A stretch of DNA of 64,000 nt from Aptenodytes patagonicus (taxonomy: Eukaryota; Chordata; Aves; Sphenisciformes; Spheniscidae): contig NC_134950.1 of NCBI RefSeq assembly GCF_965638725.1, positions 22,720,932 through 22,784,931 on the forward strand, read 5' to 3'. The first letter of the stretch is position 1; the number at the start of each line of letters is the position of its first letter. Under the pieces are notes generated by a model, which searched no databases, was not told the origin of the DNA, and saw nothing but the letters and a program-made list of their open reading frames with translations. Positions 51,301 through 62,286 of this stretch are shown here, piece by piece. Both the position numbers and the translations under genes were made by a program.

Positions 51301-54300
51301 TATAACATTTTGGTGTTCTCCCAGTTATTACTATCCCTTCATTACTTTATCTCTGAAATTGCAGTTCATGAATTCTCCAGGACAGTTGCCATTTCCTATT
51401 GAAGTGCCAAGCAATGTATGTAGAACTTACTGTGTTGTAATCTACTCACCACTATCACTGTACTAGTAGCGAATCATTTGCTACACATTCATAAGATCTG
51501 CTTGCTGCTAGTAAGCATATGGCTACGAAGAGGCCAGTTTGCCTTGAAGTGGGAGGAAGGCAGCTGATGACAGCTTAATAAGACCCTTCTACTTTGCTAA
51601 CAGTGGACTAGGCAAGAGGCATTAAGAAGCTGTATGTCGAATGCCCCCACCTTGGAGGCAGCTGTGGCAGTAACAGCTGGGCCCCTGTGGGAGAAGGGGA
51701 GGCAGGGAGGAGGTCATCTGACACCCCGTACAACACAACAGCTTTGGCTTCTGCCGAGTCTTGGAGGAGCTTTCAACCATTGTATTTAAAAATAAAACCC
51801 ATACAGCACGCCTGACACAAAGTAGATGTATAATTACAGAGCAACTTACTAACAAACTGAACAGGATTTTCCACAATGCTCCAGGCCAGCCGTAACCCTA
51901 CTTGAAAATCCTGAAATTTGGGTGTTTAACACTACGGTACTCCAAACTCATTTTTGTTCTCAGCTTACTATGCCAAAAACATCATAAATTTACATACATG
52001 TAACAAAATATAGTTGTACAATTATAACTTTTACAATAATGAACACAATCTTAAAGCAAGTTAATAGTGATGACATCCACTGAACCGCCACCCCCGCCCC
52101 CCCAAAAAGGTTGTGATTTTATGAGTGTGTGCATATTCTCATGATTTGCATTCTCCGTAAGTCCTCACTTCCTAGGTGACATTATCCTGTTCAATATGAA
52201 GTCTGTGCTGCAAAATACTTCTCATTTTCAGAAACTACATGCATCCCGAACTGGATGTAATCATCAGATGTCTGAAGTGATCTCTACTTTAAAAAGCGAC
52301 TTTACTGAAAGAATAGGCCACTGAAAGGCCCTATGTTTACAGTAATGTGACAACTAGGATTTGTTCAGATTTCAGTATTGTTCTTCTAGTTATAAACCTT
52401 GCATATATCTGGGAAGCTAATAATCAAGGGGGGTTCTTTGTTCTTCCCTGTCCAAGTTTTTCAGCCGCTGCAAAATGAGTACGCAATTAAATGTTAACAC
52501 ATTGTATGTATAATAAATATTTTAAATCATGCCACAAAATAATTCTAATATTGCTGAAAAATTCAGCCCTTTTTCAAAAGGGGTGAGGTTTGGTCGAAGT
52601 CCATGCTCCGCATCTTGCTTCACTATTTTTTCACCCAAATTTACAAGCATTCCATTTATTTCAGCAGTGGCATTTGGAATTAAAATAGTGCCTAAGAAAA
52701 GGATTCTCTGTACAGTTCTAGCATTATATTCAGTAACAACTATGTAAGGCAACCTGGGCTGGAAGTGATTTAAGTTGCTGTAAATACGTTAATAATGGCA
52801 TTTCAGAACTATCTAAACCTGTAGCAGAGCCATCTTCTGACGCTATTTTTTAATCAATTGTAGATACACTTAGTCACTTCATAAGAAAAAGTCCTTTTTA
52901 ACACAAGTCAAAGGTGTGAAGTCCCTGAAGACTTGGCTATCTTGGTTTATTTATTTCAACTGTGAGCACTTGCTTACGAAGAATGTCAGCCCAGAGATTT
53001 TGAGATTACTTTAACATAAAACTGGATCACCCAAATAATTACTCTGTCCTCCTTTAGTACCTACAAGGTATTTGGTTGAGGCGAACAGCTAAAAATGTTA
53101 CAAGCAATGGACAACACAGCTCCTGTCAGCTGTTTAAATGCTAAAGTCTATCTTTAACACCCTAAGCTTTCCTGTGATTCCACAGGTTGCACAAGAATGA
53201 CTTTTAAAGTGTACCAACTTCTGTTAAAACATCTTCCTCTTGTCATGCAACAGGAGTGCTCCCCTTCATCTTTTCCCAGCTTTTTTAGACTAGTTCTTAT
53301 TTTGCACTTAGGCAGCATCTCACCATCTTACCCATCCCTCTTTGAAACTTAAGACTTCAAAACTCACGGACAGGACAAACGGGCAAGAGAGCTACTGCTT
53401 CATGATGTGGAAAGCTGTACTCCTATTTCTGTTAAGGAAGGGACTCCCACTGAGTTCCAAACTCAGGGCAGTGTGTGAGCTGCTTTGCTGATGAAACACC
53501 AGGAACACAGCACTGCTAGAAGCCAGTGCCCATACATAGGTAAGGTACCTCTAATAAGCAGCACACTTCTCTTGGGAGTTACAGAGCTCTTAGGTCTCAG
53601 TGCAGAAACGGACATTCAACCTGCCTCTCCACAGGAGAATCATCTCTATCCCAGCAGGAAACCTGGTATTGTATCCACGGATGCAAGGAAGTATTCATCA
53701 GTGTTTTACTCCTATAGCAGGAAATGCACCTAAGCATGCTGCTTACTACATGAGATACATATATATATATGTGCACCCATGTGTATATATGCACATGTAT
53801 GTATACTTTTATATATTTAGCATATATACATATGTAAAATTCTGTTAGATTCCAACTTAGTTCACAAAGGCTCAGACTACATCCTTTTAACTTGTAACTG
53901 CAGATCTACAGCACTGGCTGTGTTCATTTCGACATTCAAGTCTCCAACTGGCATCACTGACAATTTTTTATAAGCACTGTCACAGCGGCCCAAATGAAAC
54001 TTCATTAAAAATTGTTGGGGCACAGGGAGAGAAAGAAATGCTGTTATGCCAACAACACTCCTATTTTATAACTAAGTTAAGTACCATTATAGTATTCTAA
54101 TGTGTATCAGACCAGTGTCATTGCAGACAGTACATAATATACTGAGTGTATATTCACAAGCCGGAATATTGTATTTCAAGAAGAAATTATTAAGATAGTT
54201 CTGGGGCTCAAAACTACTGAACCTAATCGAGGTTAATATGTGTGTATGAATTACCGGCTTCTTGTTTTAAATAAACACATACATTCTCTTAAAGATAAAT

Positions 54301-57300
54301 ATGAATCTTCATGTCATTGATAAATTCCACATATAAATACAATTTTGATTCCACTGCAAAGGATTTCCAAATGTTTATACTAGGTGCATAGGGGAGGGTT
54401 TATCTCCATGCAAAAGAAAAACACCTTTTCAAATACAGAGCAAGGCTCTCCAATGGTGGAAAGGAAATGCCTTAGAAGTTACCTTGTTTCCTTCTGGCAA
54501 GGAGGAGGAAAAAAAAAATTTAAAAAAAAAAATCACACATACACAGACAGAATGCAATATAGGAACATAAAGTTCTTATTGTGAAATTGCTGTCAGGTCA
54601 GGCACTTTTTCAAGAATTACAACAGAGTGAGCATGACAGCCCGTTTGAATGCAGAAAAGGGCCCTTCTAACTCTGCATGGTTTAAAGCCCAACGTTAATT
54701 CAAACTCAGTTAAATGACTCAAAATTAGACCATGAAAACTCAAGTGAACTCACAGTTCAGAGCTTCCCTTTCGCTATCGTCATCAACAGTTACAGACTAT
54801 TCACATATTCAGTATGATTATTAGTGCCATAAGCTTCTGTTAAAAAGAAAAAGATTACCTTCTTTAGTGGAGTTGATTTTCTCATATCGTACAGCACAAT
54901 ATTTCTGTCGGAAGCACAGCTTCCCAAAAGGTATGTCTAAAAGAAAAAAAAGAAAACCAGTGCGTATGGTCTTCTAAACAATTCTAGAGTATGGTTAGCA
55001 GCTTACATTAGATACCTAAGCTATTTCACAAAGCTGGTAGTCAAATAGTTCCTTTTTCAATCAAGGAAATACATTCATCGTTCTTTCTGTGCAGCTAATT
55101 ATTCAGCACAAACATTTTAAATAGCTTCCCCTGTAAGATTCAGAATCCACCCAGTCCTCCCTGCTTCAAAAGTAACAAGCAATTCCTCATAAACACTTCA
55201 TCTACGAACACAGCCCAGCCAAGAGGTATATAGGAACTGCTGTAGAAGATCAAATGCAACTGTTTTGCCATGGAGAAGGGTAGAAGTCTTGGTCACAGGG
55301 AGTACAGTACTAGAACAGATGAGAGCTCCACAGCCACGTAACTGCTACTTTGTATGACTGAGGTACGGGGTATGTATTGTTGTTGGCAGAACGGAGACCA
55401 CCCTACTTTTCTTTCTCCTCTCCCCCACTAACAGAGACAAAAGATAAAAAGACAAAAATATATGGTACTACATTCCAAAGCAATACAGCCATAAAAACAT
55501 ACGCGTAAACGCCTCCCTAAATATTATGTTAAAACACGTATCAAAATCTAAATTTGGAAAGAGCCGTTAAAGATGGTGTTAGAGTTTAGCTCTTACATAG
55601 ATCAAGAAAAATGTAGATTTCCAACTTACAACAGAAACATTACCTCAATGGGATTAAATTTTACACTGCTTATGCTATCAAAACCCCATGTCAGAGAACA
55701 CATAGGACTTGTCCTTTGCTCATCCCAAATGTCCACTTGATGGCCACAGGTGGCAAAAACAGCTTCCTTCCAGTGATGATCAATTCCTGTATACACTGTC
55801 TTTAAAAGAAAAAACAAAAACAACAAAAACAACAGAAAACAATTTACAAAAACAATTGTATACATAAATATGCAAGTATGTTCTGTTACAAAAAAGATAA
55901 ACAAATCACTGCATATTGAGTCTGCCATGTTTTTATTCATTTGTATTACTGAAAACCAAGTCACCGCTGCTACCAGAAACTAAGTCTTATCAGATGTACC
56001 CTTACACAACAGACTAGCTTTCTGTATACTCACTTAATGTGCATGCATGCATTTCTTGTTAATATACAATGGAGTCAGCATTAGAAGCCCATTTACAAAG
56101 TCCCGGTTGACTTCAAAGCAAATGGAAATTTTAAGTGTACAACTACAAATTTTCAATGGGGACCTGAACAGATTCCATAGAAATTACAATAATTAAAGAG
56201 TTTCAAACTATTTACAAAAAGCATTTAATGTTGTTCTTAAAATAAGCTTATCATAAATCGAAAGCGCTGAAGTATGTATTTTTAGCCCGCTTTTGTCAAA
56301 AAGAAAGACGTAAAGTTAAAATTTTGTATTGAATGCCTGCGAGGTATTGGCATGAAAAGAAAGTTACTTAATTCAGACTAAGCACTGACAACACACATCT
56401 GAAAAGAAAAGGACTACTGAAAAATCCGACCAGTTTGCAGGAAAGGAATGATTAGTAGAGACAGATCTAAGCAGTCTCTGATGGCATTTGAGGTATTCCT
56501 TTCTGGTTACATGTAAAACAAATGTAATAAAAACTTGAAGATACTTTAAAAGTGCCATTATAAAATTTGATGCCATCACCTTACAACCCATTATAACAGG
56601 CAATATCAAACTATTTCTCCCTCCTCCAAAAGCTAGATAAGAATTGGTTCAAACTTAATTCAAAAGAAGAGATGTGGGAAAATCTAAACTTAGATTTACT
56701 ACCTTTCCAAGAATTGTATGAATAGGTTCTTCTTCTTCTCCATATTCCGGGCTCTCCATTTTCCACTGCTTCACAGTTTTGTCATCACCAACCTGGGAAT
56801 ATTGGAGAAAGCATGTACAGTTCTACGTAAATATATTCTGTTTATTTTACTAGATGTGCTTTGCAATTAAGTACAGGCAGCCTTTCAAAAGAGAGTGATC
56901 TATGACATACACAGAAGTAGTGCTCTCTCCTGCCTATTCACTGTTCCCCTTTATACCTCCAAGCTGAAGATTAGTTCTCCTTGTCATAGTATTTCGCTAG
57001 AAACTGAGAAGGTACATGTACATCGTCTGGCTGGAATGGAGTTAACGTTCTTTATAGCAGCCCATATGGCACTGTGGTTTGGATCTGTGGCTAAAACAGT
57101 GCTGATAAGGCACCAATGTCTTGGCTACTGCTGAACAGTGCTTGCACAGTGTCAAGCAAGGCATTTCCCCACACACACACACTCTGTCAGTCATCATCCC
57201 TGCCTCCCCCATCAGCAAACAGGCTAGGTGTGGGCAATAGACTGGGAGGGGACACAGGTGTGACAGATGACCGGAATTGGCCAAAGGAGTATTCCATACC

Positions 57301-60300
57301 ATATAACATCATGCTCAGCAATAAAAACTGGGGTAGTGGAAGAAGAAAGGGGAGGCGGGGGCTGGCTTCCAAAGTGGCTGGTGCTCAGAGACTGTCTGGG
57401 GATCTGTGTGCTTTCAAAAGGAGGTGACTGATTTCCTGTTTGTCACTGTTTCCCCACCACCACCACCTTTCCTTCACCTATTCAACTGTCTTTACCTCGA
57501 TCCACGAATCTTTTCCAGTTTTCAAAAGAGATACTTCCAGGGTCGAACAGGAAAAAGCTGAGCTGGAATGACGACTACTTTTTAGACTACATTTTGTGAT
57601 TCTTAATCAAATGGTACCTTAAACTGCAAAGTATCTTCTGGAAGTAATTTTGATGAGTATGTAAACAGCTAAAAGGCACTTTCCACCTCAGTTGCTCCAG
57701 TTGCCTGTTCCTAACACCATGCACTATGCCAGCACAAGCTTTTTCATGGCTGTGCAGTGACCTGGATCAGGCAAACCGTCCAAAGAAATGTTAGCTATAC
57801 AAGTTTAACTTCCTCTCCTGACAGCACTACTACTGTTTCTTCTCCTCCTCTCTCAATTTTCAGGCAGAGGGACTGTCAAAAGGGGATTCTAATTTGGAGT
57901 CACTTAGAATTTTTTGCTATGACTTCTCCTACATCCTAACTACTGTCCTCATGACCTGGTATGTACTTCAGAAAAGATAAATATATATTGTAGTGAAAAT
58001 AGCTCTTCTATACCCAGCTCAAAAGAAGCAAAGCCTCAGGACACTCTAGTCTTCAAAACCAATTCTTTTTATTGTGTCATCTTAGAATTGTTGTAATGCA
58101 AACAGGAAGACATACTATTTCCAGACAGTTTACACACAACTGAATCAGTTGTGGTTGATATAAGTTAATAAAGCTTAGATGGTTCCATGTTGATTAATCA
58201 GCTTATCTTTAATCATAGTATATGCAAATGGTTACTTTTTAAAGTGTTTGTACATCTTTCAATGAACATAGTCTATCTACTACTTTAATGAAAACTAGTT
58301 TACTCAAGTTTTAATTACATGACCATCCGTTAGCAATTTTCTGGTATTTATCCCTTCCATAATCTTGAATAACATCCATATCACAGCATCAAAAAAAATT
58401 TCAGCAGAAATAGAATTGTCAGGTTCACTGACAAATTTAATAAACATATTCATACAATATTTAAGTATTATATAGCAGAGAGTAAGTTGCTCACTGGAAA
58501 ACAGATGGTGAGCAGGCACTCTGTACTGCTACACTGTACTAAGGAGACACTTTATACTCACAGTAAAGAATGATGTACCACAGAAACGAGCACACATGCC
58601 TCGAACAAAGCCTTCATGGGCTTGTATAGTACGAATACACTGTCGTTTGGTCAAGTTCCAAATTTTAACCTATTAAAAACAGAAAAGTATTCTGTTATTT
58701 CAGTTTTCTACAGCCCACAACTGCAGTTCATAATTCAAGTACAAGAGATCACACATGTTGTAATGAAATGGCATAGCTGGCTTGAACACTGGCCAGATTT
58801 TATAATATTAAAACTACTTAATTATTCCCTTCTTGGAAAAAAAAAAAAAAATTAAAAGTGCGGCTCTTTCCCACTTACCCTTTCCCCCCACCCAAGCGGT
58901 ATACTTAGCGTATTTTTGCATCCCCCTATTTTTGAACTAGAATTCTTGCTAAAAGATAGCAACAGTGATAATTTTAGAACAAATACCCCTCTAAAGAAAA
59001 AAGTACAAGGAAATAGCCTTTGGAACCAACAGAATGTTTTCAGTCCAGTTGCTGTACTACATTTTATATAGATGTCCACCTCTCACAGAGGTTTCAGTTT
59101 CAAAGCATTTGGGCCCATTTAAAAAAGAAAGAAATGGAGGTCAGTTTTTATAATTGTATGTATTTATAGTACCCAGTACTTTACCTGCTCTATCAGTGGA
59201 TAAGAAATCTGGCCAACATTTCATATAAATTTATTCCCCTCCTCTCTGAGAAGGTTAGTCTCCCTTACACTACTGCATGACATATGCACGTTCTATAAAA
59301 AGCAGAAAGCAACCAGCTACCCAGAAGATACCTTTAAAATATACAAGTACTATCAAACGAACAATGTAAGGGTGAAAGAGGACTGAGAAGACAGGAAAGA
59401 CAGGCAATTTTTTTTTGGAAGTGACTCCATTTAAAGTGCCCTTGCTTCCTATTTGTACTATTTATGTAAAATAATCAAACAGAGAGTTATCATTTTTTAG
59501 GCAATATGATAAATTATTGTTCTAAAAAGTTATTAGTTGCGTGCCCCTTCCCCCTAGCTCATCTGACTTCATGTAATCTTCTTAATCTGCAGCAGTTTAA
59601 CTTCTTCAAGGGGAAGAGGGGGGTCACATGGGCAGCAAAAAGCAATCACTATGGACTGTAAATATCAATATTCACTGCTCCATCCTGAGGAACTGAAATG
59701 TCACACCCTGTGCTCACAGCTGAACAGCTGAAAGCTGCTGCCTGTGCATGCTGGGAAATTACAACCTGCAGTTTGAGAAACACTGCCCCAAACTAGGTAA
59801 GTTGCACCTTCTGAGAGAAGATAGGGTATCATGCTGAACAAAGACACTAAAGAAACATAAGCAGGTGGCATTTAAAAAAAAACAAAACCCACCACAAAAA
59901 GAGAAAGAAGAAAGAAAAGAAGGAAGAAAGGTACCTTGTTTGTTGTGGTTTGTAACTGCAGCTTACCTCTCCATCACAAGCTCCAGACAGCACCGTAGAC
60001 AAACTCTTTGGATGTTTGGCCATGCAATTAACTCCATCTCTGTGGCCATCAAGTGAGCTAAGAAAGGGTTTTGCAAACACACGTTCTAGCTTTGTTGCAT
60101 TCAGAGCTCTTGTGTACTCTCGTGGAACCTCAAATGGATGCAACGCAGGGTCATAGTTTCTTGGAACTGCAGTAGGAGTAATGCACACATTAGAAACCCA
60201 TGGTACATAGTGTAATTCAAGGTAAACTGAATTCAGAAGCTCTTCTCTTTGATTTTCCTGCCATGGGAGAATTTTCTGCAACGCTAAGATTTTTGCTGTT

Positions 60301-62286
60301 CCTACCGTTTTGAAATTGGTCCATGGGATCATTAGTATGCTCACTTAACAAGCTTGAAGTTAATGAAGTCTGAAATAACTCTGAAATTATCTGATGTCCT
60401 TTTCAAGGGGAGATATGAACGTACACAACAAACTGGAAGTTGCAGATGTCTTGCAACTATTATTTAAAAAAAAAAAACAAACCAACAACCACAAAGCAAA
60501 AACAAACAACCCCACAATACCAACCTCCTACCACTAAACTCTAACATACACAGAAAGGACACAGATACATGGACACACACAGGGAGAGGCAACCTAGCTC
60601 TCTTCATGTTTAGCCAGCTGCAAGCTAGCCCTGGCTCAGAAATGAGACTCATTAGTTTCATTAGCTTGGTCCTCTGCTAACACTATCTGGTTTCCCAGAC
60701 GGGAGTGTTTACATCCAACAAGCTTCAAGCAAGGGTCTCTGAATCCGCCTGCATAGATATACCTTACAATAAATTGAGAAAGACAGTGGATATTGACATT
60801 GTGCTTCTGGGTTTTTTGTCTCTTTCATTCCATTTCATGCAAAAAACTTGAAAAGTCAGTAGAGCAACTGACACAGATCACTCATTAAGAATTGAAATTT
60901 AGTTCAGTCTGCTGGTTTCTGAAGACTATTTGATGCATACCAAAACCTCCAAAATCTCTGATGAAATGGAGTTGGGTATCACTCTGTAATATGACAGAGA
61001 ATTTGATTTAACAGCTTACACACAAATCCCACTTAGAAAATTAAGATTTATTCAGCTACTGTCCCAGTGGGTAACTTCAATAATATTTTTCCATGTTATA
61101 AGTATAAAACCACAATTAAATAACTAGAAAAGTGTTAATTACGATGCAACTTTGCACAACAGCCACCTACCTCTAACTCAATCAAATAATGAAGCATACG
61201 CAATTTAAAATAACACAGGTCTATTGTCCTCCTCAAAACAGTTTGATTCAGTGCATCCAAGATGCCCAGAGTTTTATTCCTGCTCTTTCTGACAAGGGGT
61301 GGCCATTTTATTTCTGACACTAGGCAAAAACTAAACGTCATTTCTATCATGTTACAGAGGTCAAACTGCACAACTGTTTAAGATCAGTTCTACGGAGGAT
61401 GAGCAGAAGAGAGCATGGCAAGTCATCATCTCATCTACCAGGCTACAGCTGCTGCATCTAAAAAACGTGTAAAATCTGCACGACTTTTGCCCGTTTTAAT
61501 AAGGGATATGCAAGAAGCAGGATGAGATGTACCAGGAAAGAAACAGTAGTAAGTGCAAAAGATCACCAAGAGTGCCCTTGGTAATACTAAGAGTAATCTC
61601 GGAGTACCAGAACAGTGGCTAACCCCCCCCCCAGCTCTGCACTCCAGCTCTAAGGGCGTTTCCAGACCACGCTCTGGCACCCCAAGACCCAGATTTCGGC
61701 AGCCGCCAGGCCCGGTGGCAGGGCAGCGAGCGTGTGTCTCCGCGGACGGCTACCGCACGCACACCGCCGCCCGGGACAGACACCCCGCGGGTCCTGCCGG
61801 CGGGCGCCGCGGGGCAGAAGCCGGCGGGGAAGGCCCGTGCCCCCGCCGAGCGCCCCAAGGCCCGGCCGACGCCTCACGGCAGGTCACGGCCCCGCGGCGC
61901 CGGGAGCGGGGCGGGCCGCGCGGGCGCCTGCGCACGGCGACCGCTACCGCCTCCCCCGCCGACCGGCCGGGCCCGGCGGCGGGAAGGAAGGAAGACCACA
62001 GCCCGCCGGGGGCTAGGCGGCTCGCAGCTGGCTGGCACCCTCCCCCGGGGGAAGCTCAGCAGCGGGGCAGGGCCGGCGGACGCCCGAGCGCCTTCCTTCC
62101 CTCCCTCCCTCCCTCCCTCCGCCGCCGCTGCCCTCGGCCCTCCCGGGCGGGCGGCAGGCGGGCCGAGCCGAGCCGAGCCGGGCCGGGCCGGGCCCCGCTC
62201 CGGGCGCCCCGCTCACCGCGCTGCAGGTCCAGCTTCGTCTCGCGGACGTAGTCGTCGGGGTTGCGGCTCAGCACCTTGACCCGCAT
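36283..62286 (-). CDS. DCAF13: DCAF13 (WDSOF1/Sof1 homologue), complete 11-exon gene
   Basis: DCAF13 is the vertebrate Sof1: a nucleolar WD40 protein of the small-subunit processome needed for 18S rRNA maturation, and a substrate receptor of the CUL4-DDB1 ubiquitin ligase. The 11 coding exons sum to 1338 nt, giving 445 residues, exactly the human length. All introns have GT-AG ends with matching phases. WD40 blades span about residues 60-360 (LDGHRDGVN, IQAHEGFVRG, GIDHHWKEAVFATCG, FNPIETYLLGSCASDRNI, DHVSAVLDVDYSPTGKEFVS, GSDEMNIRLWKA). The basic Sof1-like domain covers about 355-440 and ends HIVAVVK. DxR-type motifs (YDMR 224-227, FDMR 266-269) in neighbouring blades fit DDB1-binding DCAFs. 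No frameshift or internal stop is seen. It shares a promoter with SLC25A32. The gene is about 26 kb, with the largest intron (7.8 kb) between exons 9 and 10. Confidence 0.97.
36371..37214 (-). other. DCAF13: DCAF13 intron 10
   Basis: 844 bp, donor GTATGT, acceptor TTTCTAG. It contains A-rich tracts (36473-36483, 36823 on) and no recognised element. Confidence 0.9.
37215..37378 (-). CDS. DCAF13: DCAF13 coding exon 10 (Sof1-like domain)
   Basis: Residues 363-416 and two bases of codon 417. It starts LAPREKAAMNYNQKLKEKFQ and runs through YHPQIRRIAQHRHLPKSIFC to IMREARRRK. This is the core of the Sof1-like domain. Acceptor CCCATAG, donor GTATGT. Confidence 0.97.
37379..45214 (-). other. DCAF13: DCAF13 intron 9 (7.8 kb)
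   Basis: The largest intron of the gene. It is AT-rich with scattered homopolymers (39136-39157 CA/C-rich, 42835-42844 A run, 45009-45023 ATT repeats). A perfect 17-base near-palindrome lies at 39308-39324 in a TTAATT-rich context. Plus-strand frames such as 41567-41902 have no recognisable domain. No repeat family was recognised with confidence. Confidence 0.85.
45215..45350 (-). CDS. DCAF13: DCAF13 coding exon 9 (last WD40 blade)
   Basis: Completes arginine 317 and encodes residues 318-362: EVYHTKRMQHVITVKWTSDN, then KYILCGSDEMNIRLWKANAS and EKLGV. It ends at donor GTAAGA after GGAGTG. It is nearly identical to the human sequence. Confidence 0.97.
45351..48687 (-). other. DCAF13: DCAF13 intron 8
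   Basis: 3.3 kb, donor GTGAGT. It holds an old CR1 reverse-transcriptase fragment (about 47945-48260) in plus orientation. The rest is unremarkable AT-rich DNA. Confidence 0.9.
47945..48260 (+). mobile_element. Old CR1 LINE fragment (reverse transcriptase region)
   Basis: The stretch around 48020-48170 (GGAGACACAGTAGATCCAAT, 'CTTCAGCAAAATATTTAATACACTGCCTCATGAAATCTTACATG', 'AACCTGGTTAACA') lines up with the CR1 block coding for D-x-x-x-x-DFSKAFDTVPHEIL and the following WLxxR. It is heavily diverged and has stops. The borders are approximate. Confidence 0.6.
48688..48852 (-). CDS. DCAF13: DCAF13 coding exon 8 (WD40 blade)
   Basis: Completes asparagine 262 and encodes residues 263-316 plus two bases of codon 317: LYTFDMRFLESPVTVHMDHV, SAVLDVDYSPTGKEFVSASF, DKSVRIFPVDKGHS. 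FDMR (266-269) is a DxR-type motif. Acceptor TTTTAAAG is pyrimidine-poor; the donor is a strong GTGAGT. Confidence 0.97.
48853..50776 (-). other. DCAF13: DCAF13 intron 7
   Basis: 1.9 kb, donor GTAAGT, acceptor TTTTAAAG. It contains a G run (49976-49985), a T run near 50601 and a 10-bp hairpin at 50164-50187. No repeat family was recognised. Confidence 0.9.
50164..50187. other. Perfect 10-bp hairpin with 4-nt loop
   Basis: CAGTGATCTA, loop TTGT, TAGATCACTG, within DCAF13 intron 7. Confidence 0.75.
50777..50859 (-). CDS. DCAF13: DCAF13 coding exon 7
   Basis: Residues 235-261 plus two bases of codon 262: VILNMRTNTLCWNPMEAFVF then TAANEDY. Acceptor TTTCAG, donor GTAAGT. WNPMEAF-TAANED is diagnostic of Sof1/DCAF13. 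Confidence 0.97.
50860..54858 (-). other. DCAF13: DCAF13 intron 6
   Basis: 4.0 kb, donor GTAATC, acceptor TTTCAG. It includes an AT/CA-type microsatellite (53757-53826) and A runs near 54510. No coding sequence or clear repeat family was recognised. Confidence 0.9.
53757..53826. repeat. AT/TG microsatellite-like tract
   Basis: Imperfect ATACATATATATATATGTGC and similar alternating purine-pyrimidine sequence with two GTGCACxCATGTGTATATATG-like units. It is likely polymorphic. Confidence 0.75.
54859..54936 (-). CDS. DCAF13: DCAF13 coding exon 6
   Basis: Residues 209-234: TYLLGSCASDRNIVLYDMRK then STPLKK. YDMR (224-227) is the DxR-type motif at the end of a blade. Acceptor CTTTTAG, donor GTAATC. 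Confidence 0.97.
54937..55643 (-). other. DCAF13: DCAF13 intron 5
   Basis: 707 bp, donor GTAATG, acceptor CTTTTAG. Nothing was recognised in it. Confidence 0.9.
55644..55799 (-). CDS. DCAF13: DCAF13 coding exon 5
   Basis: Residues 157-208: TVYTGIDHHWKEAVFATCGH, QVDIWDEQRTSPMCSLTWGF, DSISSVKFNPIE. One full WD40 blade with the WD dipeptide (WDEQR). Acceptor CTTTTAAAG, donor GTAATG. Confidence 0.97.
55800..56702 (-). other. DCAF13: DCAF13 intron 4
   Basis: 903 bp, donor GTAGTA, acceptor CTTTTAAAG. Nothing was recognised in it. Confidence 0.9.
56703..56792 (-). CDS. DCAF13: DCAF13 coding exon 4
   Basis: Residues 127-156: VGDDKTVKQWKMESPEYGEE then EEPIHTILGK. The acidic loop (EYGEEEEP) interrupts the WD40 propeller as in other vertebrates. 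Acceptor TTCCCAG; the donor GTAGTA is weaker than average. Confidence 0.97.
56793..58561 (-). other. DCAF13: DCAF13 intron 3
   Basis: 1.8 kb, donor GTGAGT, acceptor TTCCCAG. About 500 bp of it is the truncated ERV LTR at 57025-57523. The remainder is unremarkable. Confidence 0.9.
57025..57523 (+). mobile_element. Truncated ERV LTR, same family as the one at 1.9 kb
   Basis: It aligns block by block with the 1930-2521 LTR: CTGGCTGGAATGGAGTTAAC, 'GCACTGTGGTTTGGATCTGTG', 'GCTGAACAGTGCTTGCACAGTGTCAAG', 'GGGAGGGGACACAG', 'GAATTGGCCAAAGG', 'CATCATGCTCAGCAATAAAAAC' and 'CACCTATTCAACTGTCTTTACCTCGATCCACGAATC'. It lacks the first few bases and about the last 100 bp. The TATA box reads CAATAAAA, the CRE reads TAACATCA and the ATTAAA signal reads ATTCAA, so it is more decayed. 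It is antisense to DCAF13. Confidence 0.82.
58562..58669 (-). CDS. DCAF13: DCAF13 coding exon 3
   Basis: Residues 91-126: VKIWNLTKRQCIRTIQAHEG then FVRGMCARFCGTSFFT. It begins with the IWNL end of the first blade and contains the AHEGFVRG start of the second. Acceptor TTAATAG, donor GTGAGT. Confidence 0.97.
58670..59966 (-). other. DCAF13: DCAF13 intron 2
   Basis: 1.3 kb, donor GTAAGC, acceptor TTAATAG. It has an A run near 58839 and a purine-rich simple repeat at 59890-59930. Nothing else was recognised. Confidence 0.9.
59890..59930. repeat. Purine-rich (AAAGAAGG-type) simple repeat
   Basis: AAAGAGAAAGAAGAAAGAAA and following AGAAGGAAGAAAGG, adjacent to the exon 2 donor of DCAF13. On the transcript strand it is a pyrimidine tract. 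Confidence 0.75.
59967..60166 (-). CDS. DCAF13: DCAF13 coding exon 2
   Basis: Completes valine 24 and encodes residues 25-90: PRNYDPALHPFEVPREYTRA, LNATKLERVFAKPFLSSLDG, HRDGVNCMAKHPKSLSTVLS, GACDGE. LHPFEVPREYTRALNATKLER is a hallmark of the Sof1 family. Acceptor CTACTGCAG, donor GTAAGC. Confidence 0.98.
60167..62216 (-). other. DCAF13: DCAF13 intron 1
   Basis: 2.05 kb, donor GTGAGC, acceptor CTACTGCAG. The first 0.6 kb after exon 1 is CpG island with a (CCCT)n tract; the rest is AT-rich with nothing recognised. Confidence 0.9.
62091..62120. repeat. (CCTT/CCCT)n pyrimidine tract
   Basis: CCTTCCTTCC followed by five CTCC-type units. On the DCAF13 transcript strand this reads as repeated GGGAGGGAGGGAGGG, able to form a G-quadruplex about 100 bases after the exon 1 donor. 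A second G/C tandem tract (GAGCC/GGGCC units) is at 62162-62195. Confidence 0.85.
62217..62286 (-). CDS. DCAF13: DCAF13 coding exon 1
   Basis: Residues 1-23 plus one base of codon 24: MRVKVLSRNPDDYVRETKLD then LQR. The human protein begins with the same pattern (MKVKMLSRNPDNYVRETKLDLQR), which fixes the start. The start codon is preceded by GCGAGG, with G at -3 and -1. Donor GTGAGC. Confidence 0.97.
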
